A DNA stretch of 64,000 nucleotides from Parageobacillus sp. KH3-4. GTDB lineage: Bacteria > Bacillota > Bacilli > Bacillales > Anoxybacillaceae. Position numbers and translations under genes: made by a program. The notes below the pieces were generated by a model that was given only the letters and a program-made list of their open reading frames with translations, searched no databases and had not been told where the DNA came from. Positions 35,669 through 44,679 of this stretch are shown here, piece by piece; the first letter of the stretch is position 1; every line of letters starts with the position of its first letter. Where the stretch lies: NCBI RefSeq assembly GCF_022846435.1, contig NZ_AP025627.1, positions 1,770,001 through 1,834,000 on the forward strand, written 5' to 3'.

Positions 35669-36735
35669 AGCACAGACTTGATAACTCTGCGTTACTTGAT
35701 GTTCTTGACCCATCCGGAATGTTATCAACTATACAAAGGCTAGATGAACAATGTACCCAGGCAGTTGAAATTGGCCGAAATGCCACACTTAATTTTGATG
35801 GTTCCACCATTAGTAATGTAGTTTTTGCGGGAGTAGGTGGTTCTGCTATTGGAGGAGAGCTATTGCGTACATACTTATCTAGCAAATCTACTGTACCGCT
35901 TTTTACTTGTCGAGATTATTCCTTGCCTCGCTTCGTTAGTAAGGAAACTCTCGTATGTATTAGTAGTAATTCCGGAAATACAGAAGAACAGCTAGCTATC
36001 TATGATCAGGCAAAGGAAATCGGCGCCAAAATAGTAGTTGTTTCCGGAGGGGGAGATCTTATTAAAAAGGCACATGAAGACGGACAAGTGGTGCTTCAAT
36101 ATGAAGGACGGACGCCGTTAGCTCCAACGGCTAGGGCATCGATAGGGTTTCTTTTCTTCCCAATATTAATAGTTTTACAACGACTTGGGCTAATTTCAAA
36201 TATTGATGATGATATTCAGGATGCTATCACAACGTTAAGTATTATGCGAAAAAAGCTAGGGAAAGATGTACCTATCGAGCAAAACAAGGCCAAGCAGCTG
36301 GCGGATTCGTTATATGGTCATGTTCCATTAATATGGGGAACTACAGGTACAACTGAAGCAATTGCAATGAGATGGAAACAGCAGTTTAACGAGAACGCAA
36401 AGTCAGCTGCTTTTTGGAACTCGTTCCCAGAACTGAATCACAATGAAATCGTTGGGTTTGAAGCTCCGGTTAATGCTGTAAAACAAATGCATATAGTTAT
36501 ACTACGTTCAACTAAAGACCATCCACAGGTTCAAAAAAGAATGACTATTACCCAGGATATTCTCGCAGGTCGTGTTCAAGGAATTACTGAAGTTAATCCA
36601 GTGGGCAATACCTTACTTGGAGAGATATTCTCACTACTCACTTTAGGAGATCATGTTAGTGTTTACCTTGCTTGTATGTACGGAGTTGATCCTACGCCAA
36701 TCAAATATATCCGGTATTTAAAGAGAAAACACTAG
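35665..36735 (+). CDS. Phosphoglucose/phosphomannose isomerase-type SIS protein, paralogue 1
   Basis: 356 aa from a TTG start with AGAGGTG upstream, overlapping the kinase stop. Two SIS subdomains; sugar-phosphate loops FAGVGGSAIGGEL and ISSNSGNTEEQ. The catalytic Glu243 (FNENAK) and His259 (ELNHNE) are spaced 16 apart as in the archaeal-type bifunctional enzyme, where the Glu is the base and the His opens the ring. It probably interconverts an aldose and ketose phosphate, or an analogue, before the kinase step. A tandem paralogue follows after 21 bases. Confidence 0.87.
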   Translation: MKHRLDNSALLDVLDPSGMLSTIQRLDEQCTQAVEIGRNATLNFDGSTISNVVFAGVGGSAIGGELLRTYLSSKSTVPLFTCRDYSLPRFVSKETLVCISSNSGNTEEQLAIYDQAKEIGAKIVVVSGGGDLIKKAHEDGQVVLQYEGRTPLAPTARASIGFLFFPILIVLQRLGLISNIDDDIQDAITTLSIMRKKLGKDVPIEQNKAKQLADSLYGHVPLIWGTTGTTEAIAMRWKQQFNENAKSAAFWNSFPELNHNEIVGFEAPVNAVKQMHIVILRSTKDHPQVQKRMTITQDILAGRVQGITEVNPVGNTLLGEIFSLLTLGDHVSVYLACMYGVDPTPIKYIRYLKRKH

Positions 36736-36756
36736 TCTAGTTTGGAGGAAGTTTCA

Positions 36757-37821
36757 TTGAAACACTGTTTGGATAATCCCGATCTTTTAAATGTTCTTGA
36801 TCCACTTGGAATGATTTCTATTATTGAAAATATGGATAAACAATGCGAGCATGCCATTGAAATAGGATATGCTACTGAATTAAAAGTAGACCCAAGCAAG
36901 GTTAAGAATATTTTGTTCTCAGGAGTCGGTGGGTCGGCCATTGTTGGAGATTTGGTAAAAGATTTTATGTTGGATCTTTCCTCAACCCCTGTTTTAACTA
37001 ATCGTGATTATTCTCTTCCAAAATTTGTAGGTCCTGAAACATTGGTATTTGCTATCAGCTATTCTGGAAACTCAGAGGAAACATTGAGTGTTTACAATCG
37101 AGCTAAATCAATCGGTGCCCAAATTATTACGCTTTCTTCGGGGGGACAACTGAAGAAAATGTCTGAAGAAGATGGAAATACGACTTGTATAATACCTGCC
37201 AACTTACAGCCTAGAGCAGCTATCGGGTATATGTTTTTTCCTTTGTTAGTCTTGATGGAAAGACTAGGCTTTTTGCCTTATATGCACGATCAATACACCG
37301 ATGCGATTGCCACTTTGAGAAAGTTGAAAAATCAGCTTGGATTTAACATACCTTACAAACAAAATCCAGCAAAACAGGTTGCATTTGAAATTTACGGGCA
37401 TGTCCCGATGTTCTTGACCAGTACGAAAAAGCTAGAATCAGTGACTCTTCGTTGGAAGCAACAAATTAATGAGAACAGTAAAGCTTTAGCATATTGGAAC
37501 TCATTTCCAGAACTCAATCTTTATGAAGTTACAGGCTTAGAGATGCCGGATGAGTTCCTGAAGAATATTCATGTAATTCATCTTCTAGAAGGAAATGAAT
37601 CATCTCACATACTGGAACAAATATCTAAGATTCATGAGCTCTACGACTTTTCCGTAAACAGTGTTACAAAGATTACCGCTCAAGGCAACACTAGTCTGGG
37701 GAAACTAATATCATTACTTTCGTTCAGCGATTTTGCATCAGCCTATTTGGCTATTCTATACGGATTTGATCCAACAGAGATTAAATATATTCATTATATC
37801 AAAAAGCAATTGATTACTTGA
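36757..37821 (+). CDS. SIS-domain isomerase paralogue 2, catalytic His replaced
   Basis: 354 aa from the TTG at 36757: TTG-AAA-CAC mirrors the TTG-AAG-CAC start of paralogue 1 and GGAGG sits 8 bases upstream, so the longer start at 36742 is rejected. Overall fold and loops are kept (FSGVGGSAIVGDL, ISYSGNSEETL), the base Glu is kept (INENSK), but the ring-opening His is Leu255 (ELNLYE) and the third residue of the motif is also changed. It may form a heteromer with paralogue 1, act on an open-chain sugar, or serve as a binding subunit. It overlaps no neighbour; the reductase starts 38 bases later. Confidence 0.85.
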   Translation: MKHCLDNPDLLNVLDPLGMISIIENMDKQCEHAIEIGYATELKVDPSKVKNILFSGVGGSAIVGDLVKDFMLDLSSTPVLTNRDYSLPKFVGPETLVFAISYSGNSEETLSVYNRAKSIGAQIITLSSGGQLKKMSEEDGNTTCIIPANLQPRAAIGYMFFPLLVLMERLGFLPYMHDQYTDAIATLRKLKNQLGFNIPYKQNPAKQVAFEIYGHVPMFLTSTKKLESVTLRWKQQINENSKALAYWNSFPELNLYEVTGLEMPDEFLKNIHVIHLLEGNESSHILEQISKIHELYDFSVNSVTKITAQGNTSLGKLISLLSFSDFASAYLAILYGFDPTEIKYIHYIKKQLIT

Positions 37822-37859
37822 CTCATATACTTGTTGTGAATGACTTTGGAGGGCCAAAG

Positions 37860-38861
37860 ATGGAAAAAATCAAATTTGGCAACTTCGATAATAAAGTTTC
37901 TCGTATAGGCTTAGGTACTTGGGCTATCGGAGGTTGGATGTGGGGGGGAACAGATGAAACCAGATCTATACACACACTTCGCACTGCCTTCGACTTAGGA
38001 ATTAATCTCGTAGATACTGCACCACAATATGGATTTGGGCTTGCAGAAGAAATTGTAGGAAGAGCCATCGCTGAACACGGTAATCGAGAAAAGCTGATTA
38101 TTGCAACGAAAGTGGGCTTAGAATGGGAAAGCCCACATAAAATATGGCGTAATTCAACCCGTAAACGAATATTTCAGGAAATAGACGATAGTTTAAGACG
38201 TTTACGTACAGAATATATTGATCTTTACCAAGTTCACTGGCCAGATCCTGATACTCCTTTAGAAGAAACAGCCGAAGCTTTATACGATCTGTATGAACAA
38301 GGGAAGATTCGAGCTATTGGAGTAAGTAACTTCAATGCAGAACAAATGGAAAGATGGAGAAAAGTTGCACCTTTACATTCCAATCAGCTACAGCTCAATT
38401 TATTCCAACAGCATTTACTCAATACTGACTTTGCCTATTGCTATGAACATAAAATCGATACCATAACATATGGAACGCTGGCATATGGTTTGTTAACAGG
38501 AAAGTTCAACTCTGAAACTACATTTCCAGAAGATGATCATCGCTTTTATAAGCCAATGTTCCGCGGAGAATATTTTCTTCAATTTTTAGCTGCTGTTGAT
38601 GAACTAAAAAAACTAGCTGCCTCAAGAGATAAGTCTGTTGCTCAACTGGCAGTACGATGGGCTTTACAACAAAAAGGTGTAACCATTGTCTTGTGGGGAG
38701 CTCGGCGTCCGGAACAGTTGAATGATATATTAGGAACTGAAGGATGGGAGCTCTCAAAAGAAGAGCTAGAAAAAATACAGCAGATTATAAATGAAAAAGT
38801 AACTAAGCCTTTGCCGCCGAAAAAGAATCCAGGACCACCTGCCCGTTCTTCTTTAAGATAA
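37860..38861 (+). CDS. Aldo/keto reductase
   Basis: 333 aa from the ATG at 37860 with TTTGGAGGG upstream; the ORF from 37818 only adds untranslated-looking sequence. Typical AKR barrel: GLGTWAIGG at the N-terminus, catalytic Asp and Tyr in NLVDTAPQYGFG, Lys in IIATKVGLEW, His in LYQVHWPD, and cofactor segments AIGVSNFN and WGARRPEQL. Reduces a sugar aldehyde or ketone, or oxidises a free sugar, with NADP. Sixth enzyme of the unit; it could process the aldehyde released by the aldolase or the sugar before phosphorylation. Confidence 0.88.
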   Translation: MEKIKFGNFDNKVSRIGLGTWAIGGWMWGGTDETRSIHTLRTAFDLGINLVDTAPQYGFGLAEEIVGRAIAEHGNREKLIIATKVGLEWESPHKIWRNSTRKRIFQEIDDSLRRLRTEYIDLYQVHWPDPDTPLEETAEALYDLYEQGKIRAIGVSNFNAEQMERWRKVAPLHSNQLQLNLFQQHLLNTDFAYCYEHKIDTITYGTLAYGLLTGKFNSETTFPEDDHRFYKPMFRGEYFLQFLAAVDELKKLAASRDKSVAQLAVRWALQQKGVTIVLWGARRPEQLNDILGTEGWELSKEELEKIQQIINEKVTKPLPPKKNPGPPARSSLR

Positions 38862-39011
38862 TCATTAAGAGAACGTAAACTAGTCATCTCCTTGTGAGCT
38901 AACTAAAAGCAATTAATATGGTATAATTTCATCAACTACATAATATAACTCCATAAGAATCCTCGTTATCATGTTTTAAAGCTCATGATTGTAGGGGAGG
39001 TGATTAGGACT

Positions 39012-40214
39012 TTGAAACGTTTGGAGTGGGTAGCAATCTTCTCTTATTTATTAGTTGGGTTTGCGACAGTTATTTTTGGTGCTCTGTTACCAGAATTGCT
39101 TAGATTTTATGGACAAAATTATAGCGATGGCGGAAAGCTTGTTTTTTTACAATTTGCTGGCTTCTTAATTGGTGTGTTAATCACACCGTCATTGTCACAA
39201 CGGTTAGGTTACTGGAAAACGATTTTATTTGCCTTCATTATTTTGTTTTTTGTCCATAGCTTGTTCTTTTTGCGCCCTCTTTGGTATCTTGTTTTAATGT
39301 TTGCGGCCTTTAACGGATTTGGATTCGGGGTGACACAAACTGCAGTCGGAACGATGCTGCTCGAATCTAAAGAAGATCAAAAGGCAGTTATAATGAGCCG
39401 GCTTGAGGTTTCGTTTGGCATTGGTGCTTTATTGATGCCAATATTATCAAGTGTTTTAATAGTAAAAGGAGCATGGTCTGCTTCATTTATGATAGTTGGT
39501 TTTTTTGCACTTATTATGACTATAATTTGGAGTCACGAATCTTTTCGGAAAGTCGATACTTTAGTTCCAACTCCTAAAAACAAGGATGGATTTCCTACGG
39601 TAAACTCTTATGATAAGAGGGCGATTTTTCGCCTTATGTTTTTCATGTGTTTCCTGTTCCTTTATGTCGGCATTGAGACAAGTATTATTAATTTTCTTCC
39701 ATCTATATTAATCAAACAAATAGAGATAAGTAGTTACGTAGCAGGGCTCAGTGTTACTTTATTTTGGGTTGCTATGGTCATTGGACGAATTTTTGCTGGT
39801 GTCCTTGCTGAAAAGATTAAGTATTACCGGTTTCTTTTTTTTAGCAATTTAGGAGCTCTTATCTTTATTGCTAATATTTCTGTGGTAAAAAATACCTTGA
39901 TTATTTTTCTTCTTGTTTTTCTGGTTGGACTTTTCTTGTCTGGGATTTTTTCCATAACGCTTGTTTTTGCGGATAAGGTGTTTCCTGGAACTACGAAGCG
40001 AACAACAAGTAATCTAATTGCTTCAGGCGGAATTGGGGGAGCAGTTCTTCCTTTACTCATGGGATGGAGTATGGATCGTTTAGAATCCGAGTATAGTATA
40101 TGGGTTTTAATAGGATTTACATCCGTTATGTTTCTCATTCTTACTGCTATGGGTCTTTTAAAATTTAAGGATAATAAAGCCAATGAAACCGTTAATCACC
40201 AAAAACAATTGTAA
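39012..40214 (+). CDS. MFS sugar transporter
   Basis: 400 aa from TTG 39012, placed 8 bases after GGGGAGGTGATT; the ORF from 38985 starts upstream of that ribosome site. Twelve membrane segments. GFGFGVTQTAVGTMLLES and SRLEVSFGIGALLMP resemble the FHS/sugar:proton symporter group. It follows the reductase by 150 bases, and I see no clear terminator between them, so it is probably the importer for the substrate of this unit. The substrate cannot be read from sequence. Confidence 0.82.
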   Translation: MKRLEWVAIFSYLLVGFATVIFGALLPELLRFYGQNYSDGGKLVFLQFAGFLIGVLITPSLSQRLGYWKTILFAFIILFFVHSLFFLRPLWYLVLMFAAFNGFGFGVTQTAVGTMLLESKEDQKAVIMSRLEVSFGIGALLMPILSSVLIVKGAWSASFMIVGFFALIMTIIWSHESFRKVDTLVPTPKNKDGFPTVNSYDKRAIFRLMFFMCFLFLYVGIETSIINFLPSILIKQIEISSYVAGLSVTLFWVAMVIGRIFAGVLAEKIKYYRFLFFSNLGALIFIANISVVKNTLIIFLLVFLVGLFLSGIFSITLVFADKVFPGTTKRTTSNLIASGGIGGAVLPLLMGWSMDRLESEYSIWVLIGFTSVMFLILTAMGLLKFKDNKANETVNHQKQL

Positions 40215-40917
40215 CAAGCGGGGTTAACCATAATAATGGGAAAGTCAAACCTTGCCAATGTCTGTTTTTTATAGCCTCTAAATGAAATTTACTTTTTTAG
40301 GTATTCGGATTACATGTTGGAATACAATTTAGGTTTAGTGTCTTCAAATGGTATTTTGTTGCACTGTTGTCTGCTTTTCATCACTTTAATAGCGAAAAAT
40401 CACCTTTATTTTTCGATGATTACAAAAATTTTTTTGGTACGTTGCATACGGTTTTATATTCTCCAAAGGATTTGAGCGTCATCATTGGTGCAGGAACAAA
40501 TAGTAATCCTTTTATCTTTTCCTTTAAAGAAAGGTCACAGGGATCACTAAGACTTCCTAAAACGATAAGTGGGACAATCGTGCAAGGAGAATAACTTTGG
40601 AATATTCCGCAATTGAAACCAGAGGATTATCTCCTGTACTGTTTGAGGAAGAAACCGCTTATTAACAAGCAATTATACAATTACATATAGAAGTATGCAC
40701 TGAGCTGCTTTCATTTTAACAGCTTAGCATCTGTATAAGCTTAATAAGGAGCCGGCTTGACTAACACGAAATATCGGTGATGATATTTCAGGATTTACTG
40801 ATCTTCGTTCTACATCACTTTTAAAACAAAAGTTCGTTCAGTTTCTACTAATATGAACGGGGCAGGTTCATTGAAGAAGGTAACCTTTAATGTGAAATAA
40901 AGGAAAATGGTGATATA
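40215..40917. other. Stretch with one unrecognised protein remnant
   Basis: A + strand frame from about 40340 to 40594 reads SAFHHFNSEKSPLFFDDYKN, TLHTVLYSPKDLSVIIGAG and SFKERSQGSLRLPKTISGTI. It looks like the end of a real protein; the TLH-x-V-x-Y pattern recalls C45-type acyltransferase/hydrolases, but this is a weak match, and no start is present. The remaining sequence to 40917 shows nothing supportable. Confidence 0.4.
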
Positions 40918-41385
40918 ATGATACGCATGTTTAAATTAGAGGACGCAGATTACATAATTAACTCACATTATAAGATATACAATAGAGAATACCAGTACGA
41001 CTTGTCTTTCCGGGATTTCATTGCAGAAAGTGTGAATGGTTTTATAAAAAGGTCTGACAGCAAAGAAAATATTTGGATTTTAGAAATTGAAGGAGAGCCA
41101 AAAGGTTCAATAAGTATTAAAAAAGTGAATGACAAAGTTGCTCAGTTAGGATTATTTCTTGTTGAACCTGATCTAAGAGGTTCTGGTTATGGAAAGCAAT
41201 TGTTACAAACCGCAATTGCTTTTTGTAAAGAAAAAGGCTACCAGGCTGTCATACTTTGGACAAATAGTGAACTTAAAACAGCAAGACGTATTTATGAGAA
41301 AAATGGGTTCCAACTAAAAGAGACTCGAATACGAAATTTGTCTAACAAAGAACTTATAGAAGAAAAATGGGAATTATCTATTTAG
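40918..41385 (+). CDS. GNAT-family N-acetyltransferase
   Basis: 155 aa with AAAGGAAAATGGTGAT before the ATG. A GNAT fold with acetyl-CoA loop LVEPDLRGSGYGKQLLQTAI (R-x-x-G-x-G/A) and the C-terminal ARRIYEKNGFQL motif. The family transfers acetyl from acetyl-CoA to amines of small molecules or proteins. Substrate unknown. A stand-alone gene, the first of several GNATs and GNAT remnants in the right half of the window. Confidence 0.85.
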   Translation: MIRMFKLEDADYIINSHYKIYNREYQYDLSFRDFIAESVNGFIKRSDSKENIWILEIEGEPKGSISIKKVNDKVAQLGLFLVEPDLRGSGYGKQLLQTAIAFCKEKGYQAVILWTNSELKTARRIYEKNGFQLKETRIRNLSNKELIEEKWELSI

Positions 41386-41553
41386 GTTAGAAAATGAATT
41401 TACTAATTCAACTGTCCCGAAAATTTGTGTTTTCATCATTTGTTGGTGTCATATCATGGCATGGAGGTCTATCATGAAAATTTCTAAACCCAAAATGGCA
41501 ATACTAAACGCTCTTTGACTTAAGCCATAAGAACAGTATCGACATATATTTTA

Positions 41554-41640
41554 TTTTCATCCTTCTGATGGGGTGAGCATAGATGCGATATGGTTGTCTC
41601 TCATGGAAGAACGAATGAACTCCCATCATCTGTGGTGAAA
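41554..41640 (+). repeat. Dispersed hairpin repeat, copy A
   Basis: Shares about 85 bases with 54494-54580 (TCATCCTTCTGATGGGGTGA versus the equivalent in copy B, then CATGGAAGAACGAATGAACT and CCATCATCTGTGGTG). It lies between a GNAT gene and a broken GNAT gene. Shorter pieces occur at 52940-52990 and 63774-63812. Confidence 0.65.
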
Positions 41641-41703
41641 CTTGTTTCATGTTTGGCTAAGGGAAGGGTAGTTGAAGAATTATATTGGAAGAAGGAACTT
41701 TTG

Positions 41704-41985
41704 GTGACAGAAACAGTTGTACCAATTACAACAGATAATTTGAAACAATGTATCGAATTTAAAGTTTTTAATAGTGAGCCTTGGAATGAAAGTTGGACGT
41801 ATGAAACTGCTAAAGAAAGGCTTACGGATTTGTTTCATGCTCCTAAATTTGCGGGATTTTTTTGGAAAAACAATGAAACTCCAATTGGTTTCATAGCAGG
41901 AAACAGCAAAACAACATATCCAAGGAATAACTTTGTATTTGGAAGAATTAAGACCACCTATAAAAAGACGCTAATTAACTCCTAA
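41704..41985 (+). pseudogene. GNAT acetyltransferase, truncated
   Basis: Starts at GTG 41704 (GAAGGAAC upstream): MTETVVPITTDNLKQCIEFK, then SWTYETAKERLTDLFHAPKF, AGFFWKNNETPIGFIAGN, the first half of an AAC(6')-like GNAT. After ~80 residues it runs into RIKTTYKKTLINS and a stop; the acetyl-CoA loop is missing. The upstream part of the longer ORF (from 41590) is repeat sequence, not protein. Confidence 0.65.
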
Positions 41986-41991
41986 ATTATA

Positions 41992-42603
41992 CTATTGTAT
42001 CTTTTGCGGATTTGCCCAGATTAAATAAAGATATCCCAAGAATGCACGTTCATGCTTGTTAATTATCAAATTGGATTGCTTGACTATATCTAAGATATCC
42101 CGATTTTGATGGCATCCAATAGCTTTAACGGCAAAATTATCAAGTTTCTTTTGGAGCCAAGCCAGTGCAGGGACAGAAAATAATCCATGCTCCATAAGTA
42201 ATATCTGGCCGTCTTCCTTACACCATTGATTAAAAAGATTTAGAACATGGACTGGATCTTCATAACTACATAAAGAACCCGATGATACAATGGTATCAAA
42301 GGAATTCTCAGGGAAGTTAAGACTTTCCACATCAGATATGATAAATTTAGCATTAATCCCATATTCTCTTGCTGCTTCTTTAGCTTGTTCAATCATTTGG
42401 GGGCTGAAATCTACACCTATGTACTCAATGTCTTTAGGATAAAAGGCGAAATTCATCCCCGCTCCAACAGCCACCTCTAGAGTTTTTCCTTTAACTGACT
42501 GGAAAATTTGCTTTCTCCATTTATTTTGTTCTTGTTTTTTACGTTTTTTTGCATATTTGGCAGCCTGTTTATTGAATTTTTGTATCAATTGCGTTTTCTC
42601 CAT
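41992..42603 (-). CDS. Class I SAM-dependent methyltransferase (UbiE/PmtA-like)
   Basis: 203 aa. Helical N-terminus, motif I TLEVAVGAGMNF, YIGVDFSPQMIEQAKEAARE, DVESLNFPENSFDTIVSSGS, and a C-terminal LMEHGL strand. Resembles phospholipid N-methyltransferase and UbiE-like proteins of Firmicutes, which methylate small or lipid substrates. Stand-alone; its stop lies 6 bases from that of the truncated GNAT on the other strand. Confidence 0.82.
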   Translation of the reverse strand: MEKTQLIQKFNKQAAKYAKKRKKQEQNKWRKQIFQSVKGKTLEVAVGAGMNFAFYPKDIEYIGVDFSPQMIEQAKEAAREYGINAKFIISDVESLNFPENSFDTIVSSGSLCSYEDPVHVLNLFNQWCKEDGQILLMEHGLFSVPALAWLQKKLDNFAVKAIGCHQNRDILDIVKQSNLIINKHERAFLGYLYLIWANPQKIQ

Positions 42604-42889
42604 GAACCAATTACCTCCTGATCCTTATACTTATTACTACCTTTCAATACGGTATAATGAACGAATTGTTTCTATTTTTTGTTACACTCCGGGAATCGAT
42701 AATGAAAATGTTCCTCCAAATGATATACAAAAGCCCGGCTTTCTTATTGTACCGGAATCTGTTTTTTGAAAAAATTTTGTTAGTATTTGTAAATCCGCGT
42801 TTTTCTGGCACTCCCTTTTATTGAGGTAACAGGTAGAGATAATGTAAAACGGCATCCCTTTTTCTCTTGTTTGGTACAAACTAGAAATC

Positions 42890-43045
42890 CAGAAGCAAAC
42901 GGTAGCCATGATGGGGATGGAATCAATGATGCCCCGGCACCTACGCAAGCAGATATCGGAAATGTCAATTGACACCAATACGGATCGGATGTAGCCATTG
43001 AAGACAGTGATATTACATTGGTAATGCAGGCGATTCAAAATGTGG
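42890..43045 (+). pseudogene. Heavy-metal P-type ATPase fragment
   Basis: After VAMMG and a one-base deletion the frame reads DGINDAPAPTQADIG, a stop, then YGSDVAIEDSDITLV. This is the hinge region of CopA/CadA-type ATPases (GDGINDAPAL ... GTGTDVAIE). Only ~50 of ~750 residues remain. Confidence 0.7.
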
Positions 43046-43088
43046 GTAAGGTATCCTTTTTTCATTATGCTAACAGACAGCATTAGTT

Positions 43089-43325
43089 GAAGAAGGAAAA
43101 GGTGTAATATATGGCGTAATATATCTTAAGGGTAAAATGGCTGGTTTAATTAAGCTGACTAACATTGATTGGATTGGCCGATCGTGTGAAACGACAATTG
43201 TAATTAAAGAGGGGGAATATCGCAGATAAGGATTATAAATCCGATGCTATTCGAACTTCTCTTAGAGTAGCTTTTGATACTCTAAACTTACATCAAGAAG
43301 TCTTCCTTTTATATATAAAAAACAA
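43089..43325 (+). pseudogene. GNAT acetyltransferase, C-terminal fragment
   Basis: Reads KGKMAGLIKLTNIDWIGRSC ETTIVI, then a frame change near 43225, then DKDYKSDAIRTSLRVAFDTL NLHQEVF. NIDW-x-x-RSCE and the LNLH strand are typical of RimJ/RimL-like GNATs. The start is lost and the end merges into the methyltransferase leader. Confidence 0.55.
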
Positions 43326-43354
43326 TTTAGAATCCATTTTAGAGGAGGTTTTTA

Positions 43355-43969
43355 ATGAGTCGATTCTTGATGAATTTATTCGGTCGGCCATCTGGTTTTT
43401 TAGGAAACATCGGTGGGAGGATTATGGCAGCTACCAATAAAGAAATCAACGAATGGACCGTGTCATTATTGGATATACGAAGCAATGATACGGTATTAGA
43501 GATTGGATTTGGTCCCGGAATCGCAGCTGAGAAGATAAGCAGCATCATTAAGGAGGGGATGTTCGTAGGAATTGACCCCTCAGAAGTAATGCTTTCACAA
43601 GCACAAAAAAGAAATGAGGCCGCTATACGGGAAGGAAGAGTAAAGCTACAGCTTGCGGCTATTGAGGATATTCCTGTGTTTAACGAAACGTTTGATAAAA
43701 TCTTTTCGATCAATTCGATTATATTCTGGGAGCAACCTATTGAACGATTAAAAGAGTTACGGAATTTGCTGAAGCCAAACGGGCTGATTGCAATTACACT
43801 CCAGCCTCGCTCCAAGGGTGCAACTAATGAAATGGCACGCCAAGAAGGGGAAAAATTAGTACAGTATCTCAAAGCGGCAGGGTTCACATCAATTCGACTT
43901 GAAGTGAAAAAAATGAAGCCGGTTTCAGCTGTATGTGCTATCGGTGTTAATCCATCGAGTGGCAAATAG
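43355..43969 (+). CDS. Class I SAM-dependent methyltransferase
   Basis: 204 aa with AGAGGAGG 7 bases before the ATG. GRPSGFLGNIGGRIMAATNK at the start, motif I VLEIGFGPGIAAE, FVGIDPSEVMLSQAQKRNE, and DKIFSINSIIFW. This subtype is frequent in Bacillus and annotated simply as methyltransferase; substrate unknown. Stand-alone. Confidence 0.85.
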   Translation: MSRFLMNLFGRPSGFLGNIGGRIMAATNKEINEWTVSLLDIRSNDTVLEIGFGPGIAAEKISSIIKEGMFVGIDPSEVMLSQAQKRNEAAIREGRVKLQLAAIEDIPVFNETFDKIFSINSIIFWEQPIERLKELRNLLKPNGLIAITLQPRSKGATNEMARQEGEKLVQYLKAAGFTSIRLEVKKMKPVSAVCAIGVNPSSGK

Positions 43970-44146
43970 TTTTATTTCCTTGGTCTTAGTGAAAATCCAG
44001 CTATAACTCACTCAATAATAAATTAGCTTTTCTAAGAAGTAAGAAACTAATTAAACAAAATGTGAATTAAATTGTTCCTTGATTGACATTTTATTTCTTA
44101 CACAATCGAGAATTGTTTCTGCAATATGTTGAATTAGAAATGTGGG

Positions 44147-44187
44147 GGGTGTCCCAAAAGCAATCATTTTTGGGACACCCTCTTTTA
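44147..44187 (+). terminator. Terminator for rightward transcription
   Basis: GGGTGTCCCAAAA (44147-44159) pairs perfectly with TTTTGGGACACCC (44168-44180), followed by TCTTTTAC. It lies 178 bases after the methyltransferase and 11 bases before the end of the convergent membrane-protein gene. Confidence 0.75.
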
Positions 44188-44190
44188 CTT

Positions 44191-44679
44191 TTACATATGC
44201 ATATGATGGGAATGGTTGCCGCCAATCGATGGGTCGAGCATTCCAAAAATCATGGCAATATGGGCTACTACTAAAAATATACCAACGAAAGTGGAATGAT
44301 ATTTCAATTTTTGTTCCTCGCTCCATCTTCGCCCGACTATGCCTAAATCGATTAGACTTAATCCCAATAATGGAAGGACTCCCATTAAATAAAATCCTAC
44401 TGCAATGATATCAATCCATCCGCGCCATTCCCCATTCAATGTAAATGGAATGACGGCATTGACAAATAAGTAAATAAAAATTCCTAAAAAATAGACACCA
44501 GCAAGGATACTGCATATTTTGTTGACTTTACGGATCATTCCATCGAAACGTCGAGTAAAAAGAATGGCTAGTTCCGTTATCGCGATCGTTTCGGCAAGAG
44601 CAACGGGAATAGCCATAAATAAAATCAAATTCCAAGGTTGATTCACTGCTAACAGTTCCATGTAATGCGTCATGTTCAT
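44191..44679 (-). CDS. Small membrane protein (DUF6803-like)
   Basis: 162 aa with four clear hydrophobic segments (LILFMAIPVALAETIAITEL; AGVYFLGIFIYLFVNAVI; IIAVGFYLMGVLPLLGLSLI; FVGIFLVVAHIAMIFGML) and a C-terminal His/Met tail, HSHHMHM. I match it tentatively to DUF6803 putative permeases. The His/Met tail could bind metal. The start has GGGGGTGATTGG upstream. No operon partner. Confidence 0.7.
   Translation of the reverse strand: MNMTHYMELLAVNQPWNLILFMAIPVALAETIAITELAILFTRRFDGMIRKVNKICSILAGVYFLGIFIYLFVNAVIPFTLNGEWRGWIDIIAVGFYLMGVLPLLGLSLIDLGIVGRRWSEEQKLKYHSTFVGIFLVVAHIAMIFGMLDPSIGGNHSHHMHM

Noticed and set aside
32992-38861. Calling the sugar operon a sulfoquinovose (sulfoglycolysis) pathway
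   Set aside because: No sulfoquinovosidase, sulfonate exporter or regulator is present and I see no residue diagnostic of sulfonate binding; kept only as a possibility.
43339-43965. 208-codon ORF on the - strand opposite a methyltransferase
   Set aside because: Shadow of the methyltransferase at 43355-43969, which has a strong ribosome site and SAM motifs.
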